In this document: in pieces, positions 26,600 through 39,369 of the stretch
Numbering within the stretch: the first letter of the stretch is position 1
Layout of the letters: every line of letters begins with the position of its first letter
Source: Ceratothoa steindachneri
Taxonomy: Eukaryota > Arthropoda > Malacostraca > Isopoda > Cymothoidae
DNA: 64,000 bases
Assembly (NCBI GenBank): GCA_963969495.1
Contig: OZ018330.1
Span: 49,245,206 to 49,309,205, forward strand
Direction: 5' to 3'
The notes under the pieces: model-generated
Databases searched by the model: none
What the model was told of the DNA's origin: nothing
Seen by the model: only the letters and a program-made list of their open reading frames with translations
Program-made: the position numbers and the translations under genes

Positions 26600-27200
26600 A
26601 AAGAAAGACTGTGTATATATGTGACAATACAGAGAAGTTGGATGTGAAAGAACGCGTGAGTTAAAGGGAAGAGAAATCACTGGAAGAAACCACAAGTAAG
26701 AATAGCAAGCAACAGCGCACTAAAGGAAATTCATAATTCAGAAGATAGGAATATCGATTTTTTTAAATTATTGGAAATATCCCGGTCTCCCGGTCTCCCA
26801 ATTGCCGGGCGGGCGTTCTACCTCTAATTTAATAAGTACAGAATTCTAACTATTTTTCGTATCCCCTATTCAATTTCAGTCTCTCCAAAAGCTAGAAGGT
26901 TCCTAGGGATTTTTAGACCCATCCTCCAACTCGCTTACAATTTGAATGCTCACTACTCATATCACATACAAGAAACAACCAAAGGTCTCCGGGTATTTAA
27001 TAACTACCACACTGCTTTCACCATTTTTCTTTTCAAAACCCTTTTATAAACATACAAAAATGCAGAAACTATGTCGTTGCAGGGTATATATCCATATAGT
27101 ACAAGAAAGGGAACTTTGGATGTGAATGAGCGTGTGATACTGGAAACTGAAGTTAAAGGAAAGATAAGAGGACATTGAAAAAACCCTCAAGGTAAGGATG
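26600..27200. repeat. Dispersed SINE-like repeat sequence
   Basis: 26612-26700 and 27090-27200 share TTGGATGTGAA, GCGTGTGA-like, TTAAAGG-AAGA and GAAAAAACC-type blocks, so they are two copies of one body. A tRNA-like CCCAATTGCCGGGCGGGCG stretch follows the first. The segment 26880-26980 (AAGCTAGA, GATTTTTA, AATTTGAATGCTCACT) matches 22620-22715, the flank of the second SINE family. Boundaries and copy number are unclear. Confidence 0.5.
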
Positions 27201-29240
27201 TAAAAAAAACAAAAAAACAAATAAAAATAGAGAAAATTCTGTGAGTGTCGTTTTATGCGTTTGCACCTGAATTCCCATTCGATGGATGAAAACTAGAAAA
27301 CGCTGAAATTGTAAACACAGCAATATGACACTATAGAGTTTTAAAACAAAGTCCAGCGCCATTTCTCTAGAGAAATTGCTCCTTTTATTTGACTAAATGA
27401 TGCAATGATTTACTAAACCCTTCGCCATCTCTGATCTGTCACCACAAAATCAATTGAAATTTATTCCTTGCATTTTTGGTCTACAATATAGGGCTCCTAT
27501 TGCTTTTTTCGATCCACCCAAATTCTTTCTATAATTTGGATTCTACCTTAACTATTTTACTCTCAAGGACGAGGTGTAAAAATTAGGTACCAAACATCCA
27601 AAGCATCTTTTAACTTCAAATTACTCAAGATAGATACTAATTGCGTTCGTACACGTAATTCCACTAATCTTCGCGGATTCTTCTCTAAATAAACTCTAAT
27701 TTTGACCCTTTATTATTTGATCAAATTCCTGAATAAAGTATATTTTAATATTTTCTTATTTATGGCACCGTTAGGCAATAAGTCGAATATTTCATAAAAG
27801 TTTTTCTTCTCCATGTTTCACTTCACTGTAAGCTTCATTCACATCAAGATAGATTTAGAAAAATTTAAAATAGGGGCGAAAAGAGGTATCGGATGTTTTC
27901 TTTTCTATCCTCTCAAATTACTATTATTCGTGGCGTGACCATAATAAAGCAATTATTTGAATTTTATTTACTGATTTAAGCACTGTTTTATTGTAAAAAA
28001 ATATGGCCAAAGATACATTCTGTAGGAATGTGTCTTTTTCCACAGTCATTTTTGCTACAAAGATTATATACTGTTCTTTGTCGAAGAGAAGTGTTGTAGC
28101 TTTAAGGATTTAACGATCACTGAATGAGCCTTAACAACGCATCAAACTATTTGGAAAGAGTTCTCTGATAATTATTTAAATAGGCTACAACAACACGTTT
28201 GTTGTGAGATTAATGTCTTTAAGAACATTCTCATCAAGTTTTTTCAATATGTACAACTTTAAAAGTTCGATCAAAAGTAATTAGAATGAATTACTACGAC
28301 AGTTTAGTTGGTCATAAAATGAAAGTTTTTAGACGATAATATCGTAAATAATGTGATTTTACATCACCAACAGGACGCAAGAACTTAATTATCTTGTGTA
28401 TGGAGCAAAACGATGTCTTTGCTGGCATCAAACATCTTTCAAATACTTATAATACCATCAAACTATAAAGATATTTGGAGACTTGTATCAATAATGAATT
28501 CGAGTTAGACTACGAAGTCTTTTTTGATGCCTAAATATCCTTTATAGTCTTTATTTAGATCCTCTTATTGAGACATCAGCCTCAATATTATGCCGCGTCG
28601 AAGTCTCACTACTGGTTCAATTAGGATGTTCGTTACTGTTAGAACATGCTATTATCCCCCTCTACTGATACGTTAACTACAACTACCTTGTAAAAGTCGT
28701 AAGGGAGTAGCAGACGAATGGCTAGAAAGACCCCTACATTTTCAGCTTACATCGACTTTGTAATGTGTCGTTATTACAGGATTAAAAAGAAGTTAGAGAC
28801 GAGTACATGAAACACAATAGAGTCTTATCGTTTTAATTCTCGATTCAAGTCGCTAAAAGAAACCTACATTTAATCTTGAACTCTGGAAGTTATTAATTTT
28901 GATCACATATATTAGGTTGGCATAAATTCATTTCAGTTGTAAAAGCAAAGTAGAATATTTTTTAATATACGATAAAAAACCATTAGTCAACTTTCTTGAA
29001 GAATTCATTTGGTTTTGATAAAATATATAATTTATCAGGATAAACCTTTTCATTATGTGATGTTGTAATGTTATTAAATTGTAATCACATGGAGAAAGGT
29101 CCGGTGAAATTTGGAGGAAGAGGATGAACTTACCAACCTAACGCTTTAATTTGAGAGGGGGGTGGGGGAGGGGGCTCAAACGTGCCATGTGTGAGTGTGC
29201 ATCCGAATACCATTTTTCTAGTTTAAGAAAAGGCCTAGCC
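27201..29240. other. No gene recognised
   Basis: AT-rich sequence with no convincing ORF. TTAGGTTGGCATA at 28914 resembles a mariner end, and NVILHH-like text near 28350 hints at a very decayed mariner, but the support is too thin to call. Confidence 0.4.
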
Positions 29241-29247
29241 ATTGCTG

Positions 29248-29440
29248 CAGTTATATTAAACAGTTTGCAGCGAATTGAAAACAATATAAACAACTCTAGG
29301 CCTAGATATTATTAGTTATATTTAAACATTTACAACGAATTTGAAACAGTATAAACAACTTAGAAATACGCATTACTACAATTTATCTTTAAACAGTTTG
29401 CATGGAACAATATGAACAAATCTAAGAAGCATATATATAT
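29248..29440. repeat. Short tandem repeat, about 66-bp unit, three copies
   Basis: Three diverged copies share TTAAACAGTTTGCA and ACAATATAAACAA-type blocks in order, at about 66-base spacing. Confidence 0.65.
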
Positions 29441-31429
29441 TAGACTACAACCTAATATATATATATCAGGATCTCATTCTTTCCAAGGACATTTGTAGAT
29501 GAAAAAACATAATTTTTACAGAAATCCAGATGGTTCAGAAAATGATTAAAGTCAAAATGAAAAACAAACCCGTCATCCGCCCAACTTTCAAGGACTCTTT
29601 CAAACATAAATTTATTTCAATATTGAGAAAAGTACGTCCCGGTCATATATCAAAGCCCAAAAAATCATTATTTTTCATTAATACTCGTCAATAGGCCCCT
29701 AATCTTATTTTGTGATGATGTCCAGACTATTTAATCTTTCGGTTAGATGGATTTTTACTTCTTTAGTTGATGCAGATTGTCTCTTGCGAGCAATTTTCTT
29801 TTGCTGCAAGATGAGCCAAAGTTAAGGGAACAAAATAAATGAGATTTATTAAATAATTATTATGGAAGTGTAAAACATAACGCATTATTAAGATTCCTTT
29901 TATATTTAGTTGTACTTTTTTCTCTCTCCATCTTTCTCTCAAAGCATAAATTAAAGCTGATGTATATAAGGGGCAATAAATAAAAGTGTGATTAGATTTG
30001 AGTATCATCCGGTTTCAAATTATTGCCCCCTCCCCCTGGCCCCCATTCCGAGTCTCCCTCACAAAAGGGTGGATGCTTATAGAAAAGTATTGACTCGGAA
30101 AATTATTAATTGAGAAACCCGATTTGGGAAGAACCTTTCGAACTTGTAGCCATAATTGAACACCCAATTCATTCAAAATTGCGTCAGGCGCCGTACCTAA
30201 CATGGAAGCCTCTCGTCTAGAGCAATTGACGCTTCCATTTTGGTGCGAGGAATGTCGTCAAATCGGACAGGAAACGAATGTCAATCATTTAAATGAGTGT
30301 TGCCCTTCCCTGACGCCAAAATTGCACATTACAACGAGGCATTCCTTTTTATTTACTGATATTTCTCTCGCCTCGGCAGAATCATAATTATTGGCACAGT
30401 ACCCGGTGGCTTGCTACGGCCATTTGTGATGTTTGGGGCTTAGTGAAAAAGTCATCGGAGAAAGGTCATGCCGTCAGACGACCACTAAAACTCCTCTGGT
30501 GCGTGCAAGTTTTCTCTAATAACAGGGTTGCACAAAACTCACAATAATTCACGGCTAATTGCAACCACGAGGGCCAATGAATTGCGCTGGCGACTTCGAC
30601 CCCTCAATTAGCGTTCCTCGCGTACAATACCCGTCGAATATTTGTGATGTCTTATTGGACAGTTAAATTGTATGGTTCCAGACTTCTGTTCCTCGGGACT
30701 GAGATCCGAGTGATGTGCAAACTAAGCATATAGGCACTCTGTAATCTAAATTGTTGTTTTTTTTTTAGTGTTTGTGACACTAAACATACCCTAGACTAGT
30801 AATATGAAATAAATTGTTACTTAATTTCCAAGTTAATCATCCTACAGCCACAGTGGCAGTCAAAGCCTACTCTCTAGTTCTTCCTAATGGTCGAACTTAT
30901 CCGTAATTTTTTACCCGGTGGTAAATTTCACACAATCCTCAGCTGTGATACGACGTGGCCAATCTAAATCTTGGCTGAACAGGCAAGTTAAGCGTCAAGG
31001 AATTCACTGTGGCCTTGATCAAATTCCAGCCGGTGTACCGAGGCTTGTTTATCAATTAGAGTACAAGGATGAGGCTTCTCTTTTAAATTGAGCTCGCTAG
31101 TGAATTGAGATAATGCAAGGTTCTGGGAGTTATAGGGTGAGATAGCGAAAGGAAAGTTTTAAAACGTTTATCAAACGCTTAATTATTATATACCTTTTGA
31201 CTGAAAAAACAGCAAAAAATCGAAATTTATTTCTATCGGATTTTTTAGATCATGCTAAATTCCGGCGCAAAGAATAAATTTCCAAGAAATTGGAAGATAG
31301 AACATCGTGTTTTGTACGTAAAATATCCATTCAACTTCCGCCGTTCCGTGCGGAAGTTAAGACTGACACCTCGGCTTCTAAAAGCCACGTACAAAGTTGG
31401 GTGAACACATTTTGAAAAAATGAGACTTA
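29441..31429. other. Mostly unique sequence, no gene recognised
   Basis: 29.4-30.0 kb is AT-rich. From about 30010 to 31100 base composition is more balanced and I see no transposon signature. Two facing ORFs at 30015-30203 (minus) and 30202-30387 (plus) show no known domain. This low-repeat kilobase could hold conserved non-coding DNA, but nothing in the sequence proves it. Confidence 0.4.
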
Positions 31430-32560
31430 AAAACTCTCTGCAAAAATAAAACGATTGTTCAAGTTACTCTGGAAGCCCCCAGAAAGCGAACAGATATGAT
31501 TATTTAATTGGTTATGAAATTTGTGAAATCAAGCTCAAAATTGAACATTAGGAAAAGTCTGGAATCACAAAAAAGACCCCACTTCGGAGGACTTGTTAAT
31601 GACCTCAAGAAATATTCCTATCGTATACAAGAGAAACAGATATTTTCTAGAGAGACTGGCAAACTTAAAAGAAAGTTGAGTACTGAAATATTCCTTTCAG
31701 CGAATGAAAACAGATTAAGTTTCCTTTAAATATCAGACGAAGCTAATTTTAAAATTCGATTCATGATGAACTTGAGTTCTAAAAATAACGTCTTTTGGAT
31801 ATCGCCACTGACGCAAAAAGTTGCATAAATATCCTTTGAATTAAAAACAAGGTCTGCTGACCAAAAAGTCGCGTGCTTTCACTTATTCTGATTTATGACC
31901 TTACGACCTCCAAAACTTTCAATAATTCAAAGACTAACCTGAGGATAACCCTGGAAATTATATCAATCGAAAGAGAATGTAGAACAACATAAGGGTTTCA
32001 AATTTCGTTAGAATAGGCCGATTAGTTGCCATGTTATTACAAAACAATAAAAAAGCGAAACGAAGACCGACCGACGAACATAGTAGAGTCACCTGAGACT
32101 AGACTCGCACGCGACTAAAAACCTACCGATCGGGTAGCAATTTCTTTAAAAGTTTTAATCGGACTTATCTTTGAAGAGCTGAGCTAGAATGAGACAATCG
32201 CTAAACAGCGGTATGTTGATGTCCCGCAGTCTTGGTGCATTTTTAAAGGAGAAAACTTACTTGTTTCATCTCTTTTGGATACATTTTGGTTCCAACAAGA
32301 TGGTGTTCATCCCCGCACATCGGTTTAGATGAGAAGATGTATTCGAGTGGACTCTTAACAGTCTAGATTTAAACCTAATTTGTATTTATGATTTTTTCTA
32401 AAGAAAAATCAGTTTTTGCTAACAATTGTTTGGAAATTTTTTAATTGAAATTAATGAACAGAGAAGACATAAGATATATCCTAAAGACTGTGTGCAAAAC
32501 TATTATCCAAAACTTTATTTTTGAGACTCAAAAAATGAATAGAATAAAATTGGAAGTCTT
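31430..32560 (+). mobile_element. Mariner-superfamily transposase remnant
   Basis: The + strand has an HTH-like section (RKRTD near 31483, then DLKKYSYRIQEKQIFSRETG at 31598-31657) like the DLKLKPYR...LL section of mariner proteins. It is followed, after unrelated sequence, by DTFWFQQDGVHPRTS (about 32275-32320) with a catalytic Asp. Decayed NSLDLNLI.IYDFF text (about 32356-32400) follows in the PDLNP.DFFLW position. Several frame breaks are present. Termini were not found. Confidence 0.5.
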
Positions 32561-32819
32561 CTTGAAAACATGGTCTAATTATAAAAGTAGTTAGAACTTA
32601 GTGGTGACATTTGGAGATATTGTGAAAAATATAATGTAATTATCTATTTTATATATAATTTCAATAAAATTTAAATAAAATTACATGTTATGATTTTTTT
32701 CTAACTGGAGGTGTTTATTTAGTTATCTCATAGTTAATTTATTTCTACCTATTTTCTTCTACCTTTTTATGACTGTACCTACTTTTTAGTCAATCTTTAG
32801 ACCAATCTTCAAATGGTCT

Positions 32820-33545
32820 AATAAATGGAACATGACATTCAATTTAGACAAGTGTAGAGTTTTGCACGTAGGTCGAAATAACCCAAGTTTAAACTATGAA
32901 ATAGGTGGTTAAAATCTTATCTCTGTGGATGAAGAAAAAGATTTAGGGGTGCGAGTTTCAAAGGATCTTAAGTTTAACAAACAGTGTAACGAGTGTGTAA
33001 GAAGGCGAACCGAATGCTTGGATTTATTGTGAGAAGTTTTCACTACAAACACCAAGATATAATCATACCTCTATATTAAATTTAGTAAGGCCACACTACA
33101 ATACGCGATACAATTCTGGTCACTTTATACACATGTAAACATTAATAAAATGAAAAGAATTCAACGACGTGCAACTAAACTAATCCTTCTCGATTATAGA
33201 TAAGTCGTATATCGAAAGATTAAATATATTAAAATTGCTGCCCCTCGAAACTAGGCGATTGCGAAGTGAGCTTATCGAAGTATTTAAAATTTTAAATAAA
33301 TTTAAAAATGTAAATTATGAAAAAGAAATAAGTACGACCGATGGTATGACACGTAACAACGGGTTTAAACTGAGAGGACGACGGAGGTTTCAAACGAACA
33401 TAGCTAAAAATATTCACCTTTAAAATCATCGATAAATGGAATGCACTCCCCGCCGAGGTAATAAATGCTAGTAATGTGAATAGTTTTAGTATACAATGAA
33501 ACTGGCCTTTGAGTAGACTAAGTAGTCCTTGCTGGCGCCCTGGAA
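32820..33545 (+). mobile_element. CR1-like LINE 3' fragment
   Basis: The + strand reads WSNKWNMTFNLDKCRVLHVG (32821-32876), EEKDLGVRVSKDLKFNKQC (about 32931), RRATKLIL (about 33168), RSELIEVFKILNKFKNVNY (33259-33318) and a decayed end near 33540. These are the post-catalytic and C-terminal blocks of CR1 reverse transcriptase. It is 5'-truncated after the FADD motif and has at least four frame breaks. It is clearly diverged from the esterase-type CR1 copies. Confidence 0.8.
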
Positions 33546-34849
33546 CTATGTAACTATAGGTAGTTTATTTCTACCTTACCTGAACTCGACCCATGACAAC
33601 TTTTGCTTCCAGAGTATTCTCCACAAAAGTACTTAATTAAAAAACAAATAGTTCTCTTAGGCAATTTGAAAATATTCAAATATTTAGTACTCTCATAGGT
33701 CTCCGGCGTTGCCCGGGATAAAAAGTCCTGTCCCAAATAAATACAGATCTCTACTGTTTTAAATTTTTATATTGTGACACAAAAATATATTTATTTACTG
33801 ATTATTATTATTATTTGTAGTGTGAAGGCAGCTTCAAGAGAGTTGCGCACTCTCCCTATCATATAATATACTTACAATGAGTAAACGTCTCACCGCGCGG
33901 GACCGGCAGTTTAGGCGCACGTGTGAATGACCGTTAGTTACGAGCGAACAAGGTTGTGGCCGCAGGGACAGATCGAGCGTCTTATAGATACAGATTTCTA
34001 CGATATTTTCTTAACACTGAAGAAGCCTTAGACAAAAGATTCAAGATAACCAAATCGTCGTGTAATTTTTTTACGTTTCGAATCTCTACTTCTGTTAAGA
34101 TGCATAAAAATGTTACCTGCACCTCTTAAGTTAGCCCTAAACATTATTAGTAACATCAGCCAGATAAATAAATTTAATAGGGGAGGTTTTTCTTAAGTAA
34201 GTATCTGTTTATCTTAATTAGGCTAAGGTAGGTGTCTTCTTTCTACAAAACCACCTCCATTTCCACAATGTGATTAGTTTAATTTCCTGAAGTTTTCCTC
34301 GAAAATAAGCTAATAAAACTGTAATACGACGCTGTTAGCATAATCATTTTGCGAAGTGTCCTTTTAAGTGCATTTAGTGCAGTTCTGGACTACTTTAGGC
34401 GTGTCCTATCTTCGATTCAGAAAAAAAAGAGTATTTGGTAAATTTTGATTGTTTTTCTATTTTGGGACAAAACCACATTGGCAAAGGGTGACGTCATTTG
34501 CCCGCGGGAGCTCGCCCGAGCCTTTGCGCTCTGTGCAACATACCCTGTCACTTGTAATGCAATAATTTCACAAATTACAAACGTGTTCATCACTATAAGA
34601 GTATAAACAGCAAAGAGTATGAAAAATGAATGAAAGTAGTTCAACTAACAAGTGAATTTACACTGAAGAAAAACGAGGGATAAAAAAGCGATTAAAGAAA
34701 GGGGTGGATACGAGTAGATCGAAAGTAGAGGAAGACTAAAAAATGGATTGGAATGATAAACATGTTGAGCTAAAACTAAATCTAGGATAAAACTCCTCGA
34801 TTAAGCTTATATAAAAGGAACAGCTGGGGATGTTGTACGATTAGCAGTC
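33546..34849. other. No gene recognised
   Basis: No coding domain seen on either strand. A GC-richer patch lies near 33895-33990. Confidence 0.45.
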
Positions 34850-34950
34850 TCGTGAGCAGCTTATCCTTCAATAGACATGAGCAATCATGTTGGAGCTTGC
34901 ATCTGAAGGATTTTTGTCCTCCCGGCCCCAATGCATTTAAGGGGATCTGT

Positions 34951-35016
<66 letters not shown>

Positions 35017-35112
35017 TCCAGATATTTTTTACTTCCTCCAACTTCATCACTTTCTTTACAGATCTTCCCTTACAAAGTTTGTTGCGAAAATTACCTCGTT
35101 AGTTGTCGCCTA
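34850..35112 (+). repeat. Dispersed repeat, uninterrupted copy
   Basis: This copy aligns to 37120-37224 joined to 42208-42285. Shared blocks are TGTCCTCCCGGCCCCAATGC against TGCCCTCCAGGCTTCAATGC, then ATATCTTCCA, ACTTCCTC(C/T)AAC, then CACTTTCTTTACAGAT and GCAAAGTTT-like sequence. It therefore shows what the second copy looked like before the CR1 entered. An (AT)n run sits inside it where the other copy has only ATATAT. Confidence 0.7.
34954..35014. repeat. (AT)n microsatellite
   Basis: About 30 AT units within the dispersed repeat. Confidence 0.98.
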
Positions 35113-35221
35113 GATGTGGAGACAAACTCCTTTAAGGCATGGCAATCGAATCATCGAGATCTCTCTGCTTGGAAGACAAGTATTTGTCTGTCCGTTTCTT
35201 GCCCAAGAATTTCGATCACGA

Positions 35222-35620
35222 GTTGAGTGCCACATTTAACAATTGTACCTCAGATTTGAATGCCTCATGTATCAACCGTACTTAAGAATTGAATGCCATG
35301 TGTCAACCGTAATTCAGAATTAAATGCCACATGTTTTAACTGTACTTAACAATTGAGTGCCACACGTCTCAGCCGTACCTTAGAATTTAGTAACACAAGT
35401 ATCACATGTCTCAACCCTAATTCAGAAATGAGTACCTCATGTATCAACCCTACTTAAAAATTGAGTGCCACATTCATCAACTATACATTATATTTGAGTC
35501 TCACATGTATCAGTCGTACATCGTAATTAAATGAGACACATATCAACCGTACTTCAAACTTGAGTGCCCTTCCTCAACCGTACCACAAAGTCCTACGTGT
35601 AACGAATGTACCTCAGACTC
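35222..35620. repeat. 33-bp degenerate tandem repeat, about 12 units
   Basis: Units of about 33 bases contain CATGTATCAACCGTACTT and GAATTGAGTGCC-like sequence, with substitutions and small indels between copies. Confidence 0.85.
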
Positions 35621-36139
35621 GGATTTACTTCGCGTGTACGAAACAAACTCGTTGAGGAAATAACTTCCGCAGGGACCCTCTGCTAATTCTTTTCGGGAGC
35701 GGGGAAGCCCCCTAGCAATTGGAGACAGCTCTTCCCATCCTGAGTGTACTTCATTAACATTTATAATGGTTTAATCGTTGGATGAAACCCTAATATGAAT
35801 CACTTTGAGGCTAAGGACATCTTTCGTAACATCCTGTGGTTCGAATCAGCATTAAACTTTGCATTCCCTGCTGAGATTTGAACTAAGCCATACGTGCAAA
35901 AATTAATAATAAAACACAGAAGCCTGAGTTGTATTTTGTAATTCCAATATTATTTTAGAAAGAGAAAAAAGCAGTGGTAGAATAACTGATAAACAAAGCA
36001 CAGAAAGAAAGCGAAACGTAAAATGGAACAATGAAATTTCAAAAAGCACTTTCGCTATTTACTGATTCATCGTTTAAAATACCTTAAAAGAACAAATGGG
36101 CGACTGATAAGGATCTGGAAATTCTAAGGAGAAATTGTA
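35621..36139. other. No gene recognised
   Basis: A slightly GC-richer 35630-35740 is followed by AT-rich sequence. Nothing recognisable. Confidence 0.45.
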
Positions 36140-36470
36140 GTAGTAGTAGTGGTTCGCTAACTTGCCTTTATCCAGGCTGATCCCGACTGGATAATGAAAT
36201 CTACATAAAGGTCAGTGTGACAATCGCTGGTAAGGCCGATGGCACCAGAGGCCGGTTATCTTTGGGAAGAGGTGCCAGGAAGTATTATGTTTTGACACCA
36301 AACAACGTTCAGGTGGGACCTTCCTTGCCCCGGGGCAGAGAGATCTGTTCCGCGCCAGAGGTATGTGGATATAGATACCCAGAGGTATGTGGATATAGAG
36401 CAGAGGGTGTGTGTGTGTTGTGCTGCGAAGATAGGAGAGATTGTAAGCTTCTATAATAAAGATTATTCGA
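36140..36470 (-). mobile_element. SINE, copy 2 of the 6641-7165 family
   Basis: It matches the reverse complement of 6860-7165: GGATAATGAAAT(C/T)TA, TGACAATCGCTGGT, GCCAGGAAGTATTATGTTTT and CGTTCAGGTGG are shared. The (CA)n of copy 1 is a short (GT)n here. The tRNA-like head of copy 1 is not recognisable, so this copy is probably truncated at its 5' end. Confidence 0.75.
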
Positions 36471-37119
36471 TTTGACTACTTAAACGAATAAATACTTTGG
36501 ATAAGTAATATTTTTAGTAGTATTTATATAAGAAATGATAAAAATACTTCATATTCCATCCATTTTTAAGGTCCCATCGCCGTTTCAGCTGAATCTATTA
36601 AGACGATTCAAGGCGGTCGCAGAGGTAGAATATTTCCGATTAATTTTTTAGATAATTTGATTGGAATAAAGGAAAATTGACCCAGACTCCTGTGTGACCG
36701 CCATTGTCCTCCGTGACCCCACAACGGGATACCCCATATAGATTTTTATACCAAGTATCTGGAGGAGTGAAGCGCCCTCTGGACCCCATTTCCTTGACAG
36801 TGTCGAACATGATTGAGACTACCTAGTTTTTATTCCTTATCAACATTTCCATTTTAAGCCTCTTCAGCCACTTTCTTTATAAGCTTCATCTCAGCCATTT
36901 TCTTAGTTGGCGGCCAATATCAGGAGAATAGTCGCCGACCAGCCTCCATCCATTCATCCTTGGTTAAAAGCGGAAGGGGAGATGGGCTGGTTCCCCCCCT
37001 CACATTTTGCTTAGTTTGGGGTGATAAGTCTTAACATGTCTGCATTATTCTCACTCTTTTCTCTTTCTACTTCTCCCCTCCCTCTTTATTACCAATATCT
37101 AACCTTTACCCCACACAAA
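36471..37119. other. No gene recognised
   Basis: Mixed composition with no ORF of note and no known repeat signature. Confidence 0.45.
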
Positions 37120-37224
37120 GGGATCGTCAGGTAACACCTGGAAGTATGTGTGCCCTCCAGGCTTCAATGCCTGCAAGAGGACCCACGAGGATATATCTTC
37201 CATACATTTTCACTTCCTCTAACC
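37120..37224 (+). repeat. Dispersed repeat, left half (interrupted by CR1)
   Basis: Homologous to 34880-35045 without the long (AT)n. It stops at CTTCCTCTAACCTC, where a short (TC)n and the CR1 5' region begin. Confidence 0.65.
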
Positions 37225-38162
37225 TCTCTCTCTCTCTCTCTAAAGAAACCAGAGGGAGAGGTGACGCCCCCTTGTCGCGGGAAGAGAGATTGTGTGAACC
37301 TTTGACTTTTCGAGCTATGTCGGCGGGGGTACCTCTTCTAGGTACCCCTGGCAGGGCTTCCCTTGTCGATTTGGTCGGAAACGAGGTTGCAGACTAAGTG
37401 CATCATTCTTTCCTTTTTTCTACTCTATTCTTCTCTTTTTTTTACTTTTATCCTATTTCCCACTTATACAAAAAGAAAAAAACAACAAAAAAGGCCTACT
37501 CCTATCATATTACTCTTTCCCTTTTTTCCCTCTATCTACATATAAGGACCTGGCAGCTACCTCACGCGTCAGAAGAGAGGCTTTGGAAACTCTACAAACA
37601 ACTCCAATCGACGCTCACTGGCTGCGAGAGACTAGGACTAGAGGTGTCCTAGGCGTTGGGGTACGATGAATGGGATGAGGGTAGTGCCCCGTTAACCCCT
37701 TCCCTGGCGAGTAATTATTGACCGTTCCCAGTGCCCGTTGAAGGGTGCTTCTGGTAGCATTGGTCCGAGGTGACGGCCCTTTGTTCCCATGTTGGTTGCC
37801 AGGCCAATAAAAAGCCTTGGGTCGAGTTCCTTGGTGTGGCGGGATATCCATTGAACGCTACTCCGAGATCCTGGCCGTTGTGAAGGGAACTAGTAGGAGT
37901 TTAGTAAGGGGCGTGCTTCGTTGTTGTTCACCTGGTGACAAATCGATGGCCCCTTCGGGGACGGTCTGTGCTGCTCGGTTGGGAGCCACGGCACGCCGAG
38001 GCTTGACGACTCGGTCGGACGAACAGCAGCACATGGAGCGTGCCTTCTGGAAGACTCCGAAACGACTCCGATCAATAGGCGGGAGCGACTCACGCGGGGA
38101 GAACTCACCAACCCCTTTTTATATATTGATTGGTCACAAGATTAAGAAATAGAGTGTTCAAA

Positions 38163-39343
38163 ATGGCAGGCAAGAAAGGTCCAGCAGCGCTAAAATTCAC
38201 GTGTGCCACATGTAAGAAGGACAAGTGGTGCGTTGACTTCCCGGAAGGCTGCTATGCGAAATGCCACCCAGGCAGTGTATGCACCACTTGCATTATAAAG
38301 AAGGAAGTGAAGGAAGTAGTCGCCTACTACAGGGAAAGAACTACAGACCTCGAACAGAAAATCGAGAGGCTCAAGGAGGAGCACTCCCACCAGATCCGTA
38401 GGCTCGAAGAGAATTTAAACGATCTCTCGAGTCCTGTGGCAAACACCACCTCTGCAGAGAGCCCGGTCCTGAATGTGGCAGAGACGCCAAAAGGAAAAAA
38501 GAAAAAAGGGAAAGAAGAAAGAGGAAGAGAGAGAAATTAGAAGAAGAAAAGGTAGAAGAAGTTAATAAAAGGATGACAAGGGGGAAAAGATGATAGAGAA
38601 GAAGAAGAAGAAGAAGAGGAAGAAGAAAAAAGAAAAGCCTGAAAAGACCATGACGGGGAAGAGAGAGGAATCGGAGAGCTTGCCTCCGAAAATAAAGAAT
38701 CCGAACTCAGCAGGCAGGATGATTCCTAGGCACGGGACCTGCAGCCCCTGCTAGCGGCCCGCCTTCGCACAAGCGTTAAGGTAAGCTGCCTGCCAGGATG
38801 TGGTAACCACCACATCAGAGTAGAGGCTGAGAAATCACAGATTTCTGAGAGCTCAGTCGTTGCTCTGATGGTCAGTGGAAACGACCTCTACCTGAGAGGA
38901 GGTAGGGTAGGCCCTACAGATAAAATCCTCCACACGGTCATGGGTGCTGTGGACGACTGTGGGCTAAAAACCCGCAAGCGCGTGGTAGTCGGGATGCTCC
39001 CGAGGAGAGGTCCAACACGGACCGCTCACTCGATGAATGTCTCTTTAAACCGGCGCCTGGCAGATTTGTGTACGGCAAAGGGGGTCTTTTTGTGGACCCG
39101 TACCGCACCTTTTACGGTAGAAATGATTTCTACCAAAGGGATGGGGTACATCTTTCTTTTAAAGGAAAGGTATTTCTGTTGAACATGATCCAGGATGTCG
39201 TAGAGAGGACCGAAAGGAGTATCCGGCCCAGAGTGCGGGCGGACGTACGCCAGTACGCCCGTGTCACTCCAGGAACGACCTTCTCAGAGGTCGCAAAAAG
39301 GGGTGCCTCGCAAACAAACAAGCCGGGAAACAAAAGAGCGTAG
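38163..39343 (+). pseudogene. CR1 ORF1: Cys-rich N-terminus, coiled coil, SGNH esterase
   Basis: The start ATG at 38163 gives MAGKKGPAALKFTCATCKKD, with paired cysteines (CATC, CYAKC, CTTC) like a zinc finger. A charged helix (about residues 50-85) with coiled-coil character and a Lys/Glu-rich linker follow. Frameshifts in the linker precede the esterase. The catalytic block is altered: the other copy has GDSQSRDLQ, but here it reads DDS, a TAG stop (38727-38729), then ARDLQ. The Gly is lost and a CAG-to-TAG change fits. VSGNDLYLRGG and FYQRDGVHLSFKGK are kept. A further frameshift lies near 39090. ORF1 ends at 39343. Confidence 0.85.
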
Positions 39344-39369
39344 GGAGTCCTACAGTCAAGGACTCCCTG

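Noticed and set aside
28914..28940. TTAGGTTGGCATA as a mariner terminal repeat, with NVILHH-like text near 28350
   Set aside because: No matching second end and no continuous transposase blocks, so the evidence is too thin.
34852..35226. 124-codon ORF with a CPPGPNA motif
   Set aside because: It spans an (AT)n run and lies in a repeat with a second copy at 37120-37224, where the frame does not stay the same. No conserved domain.
38520..38640. Lys/Glu-rich reading frame as a separate gene
   Set aside because: It is the purine-rich linker of CR1 ORF1 with frameshifts.
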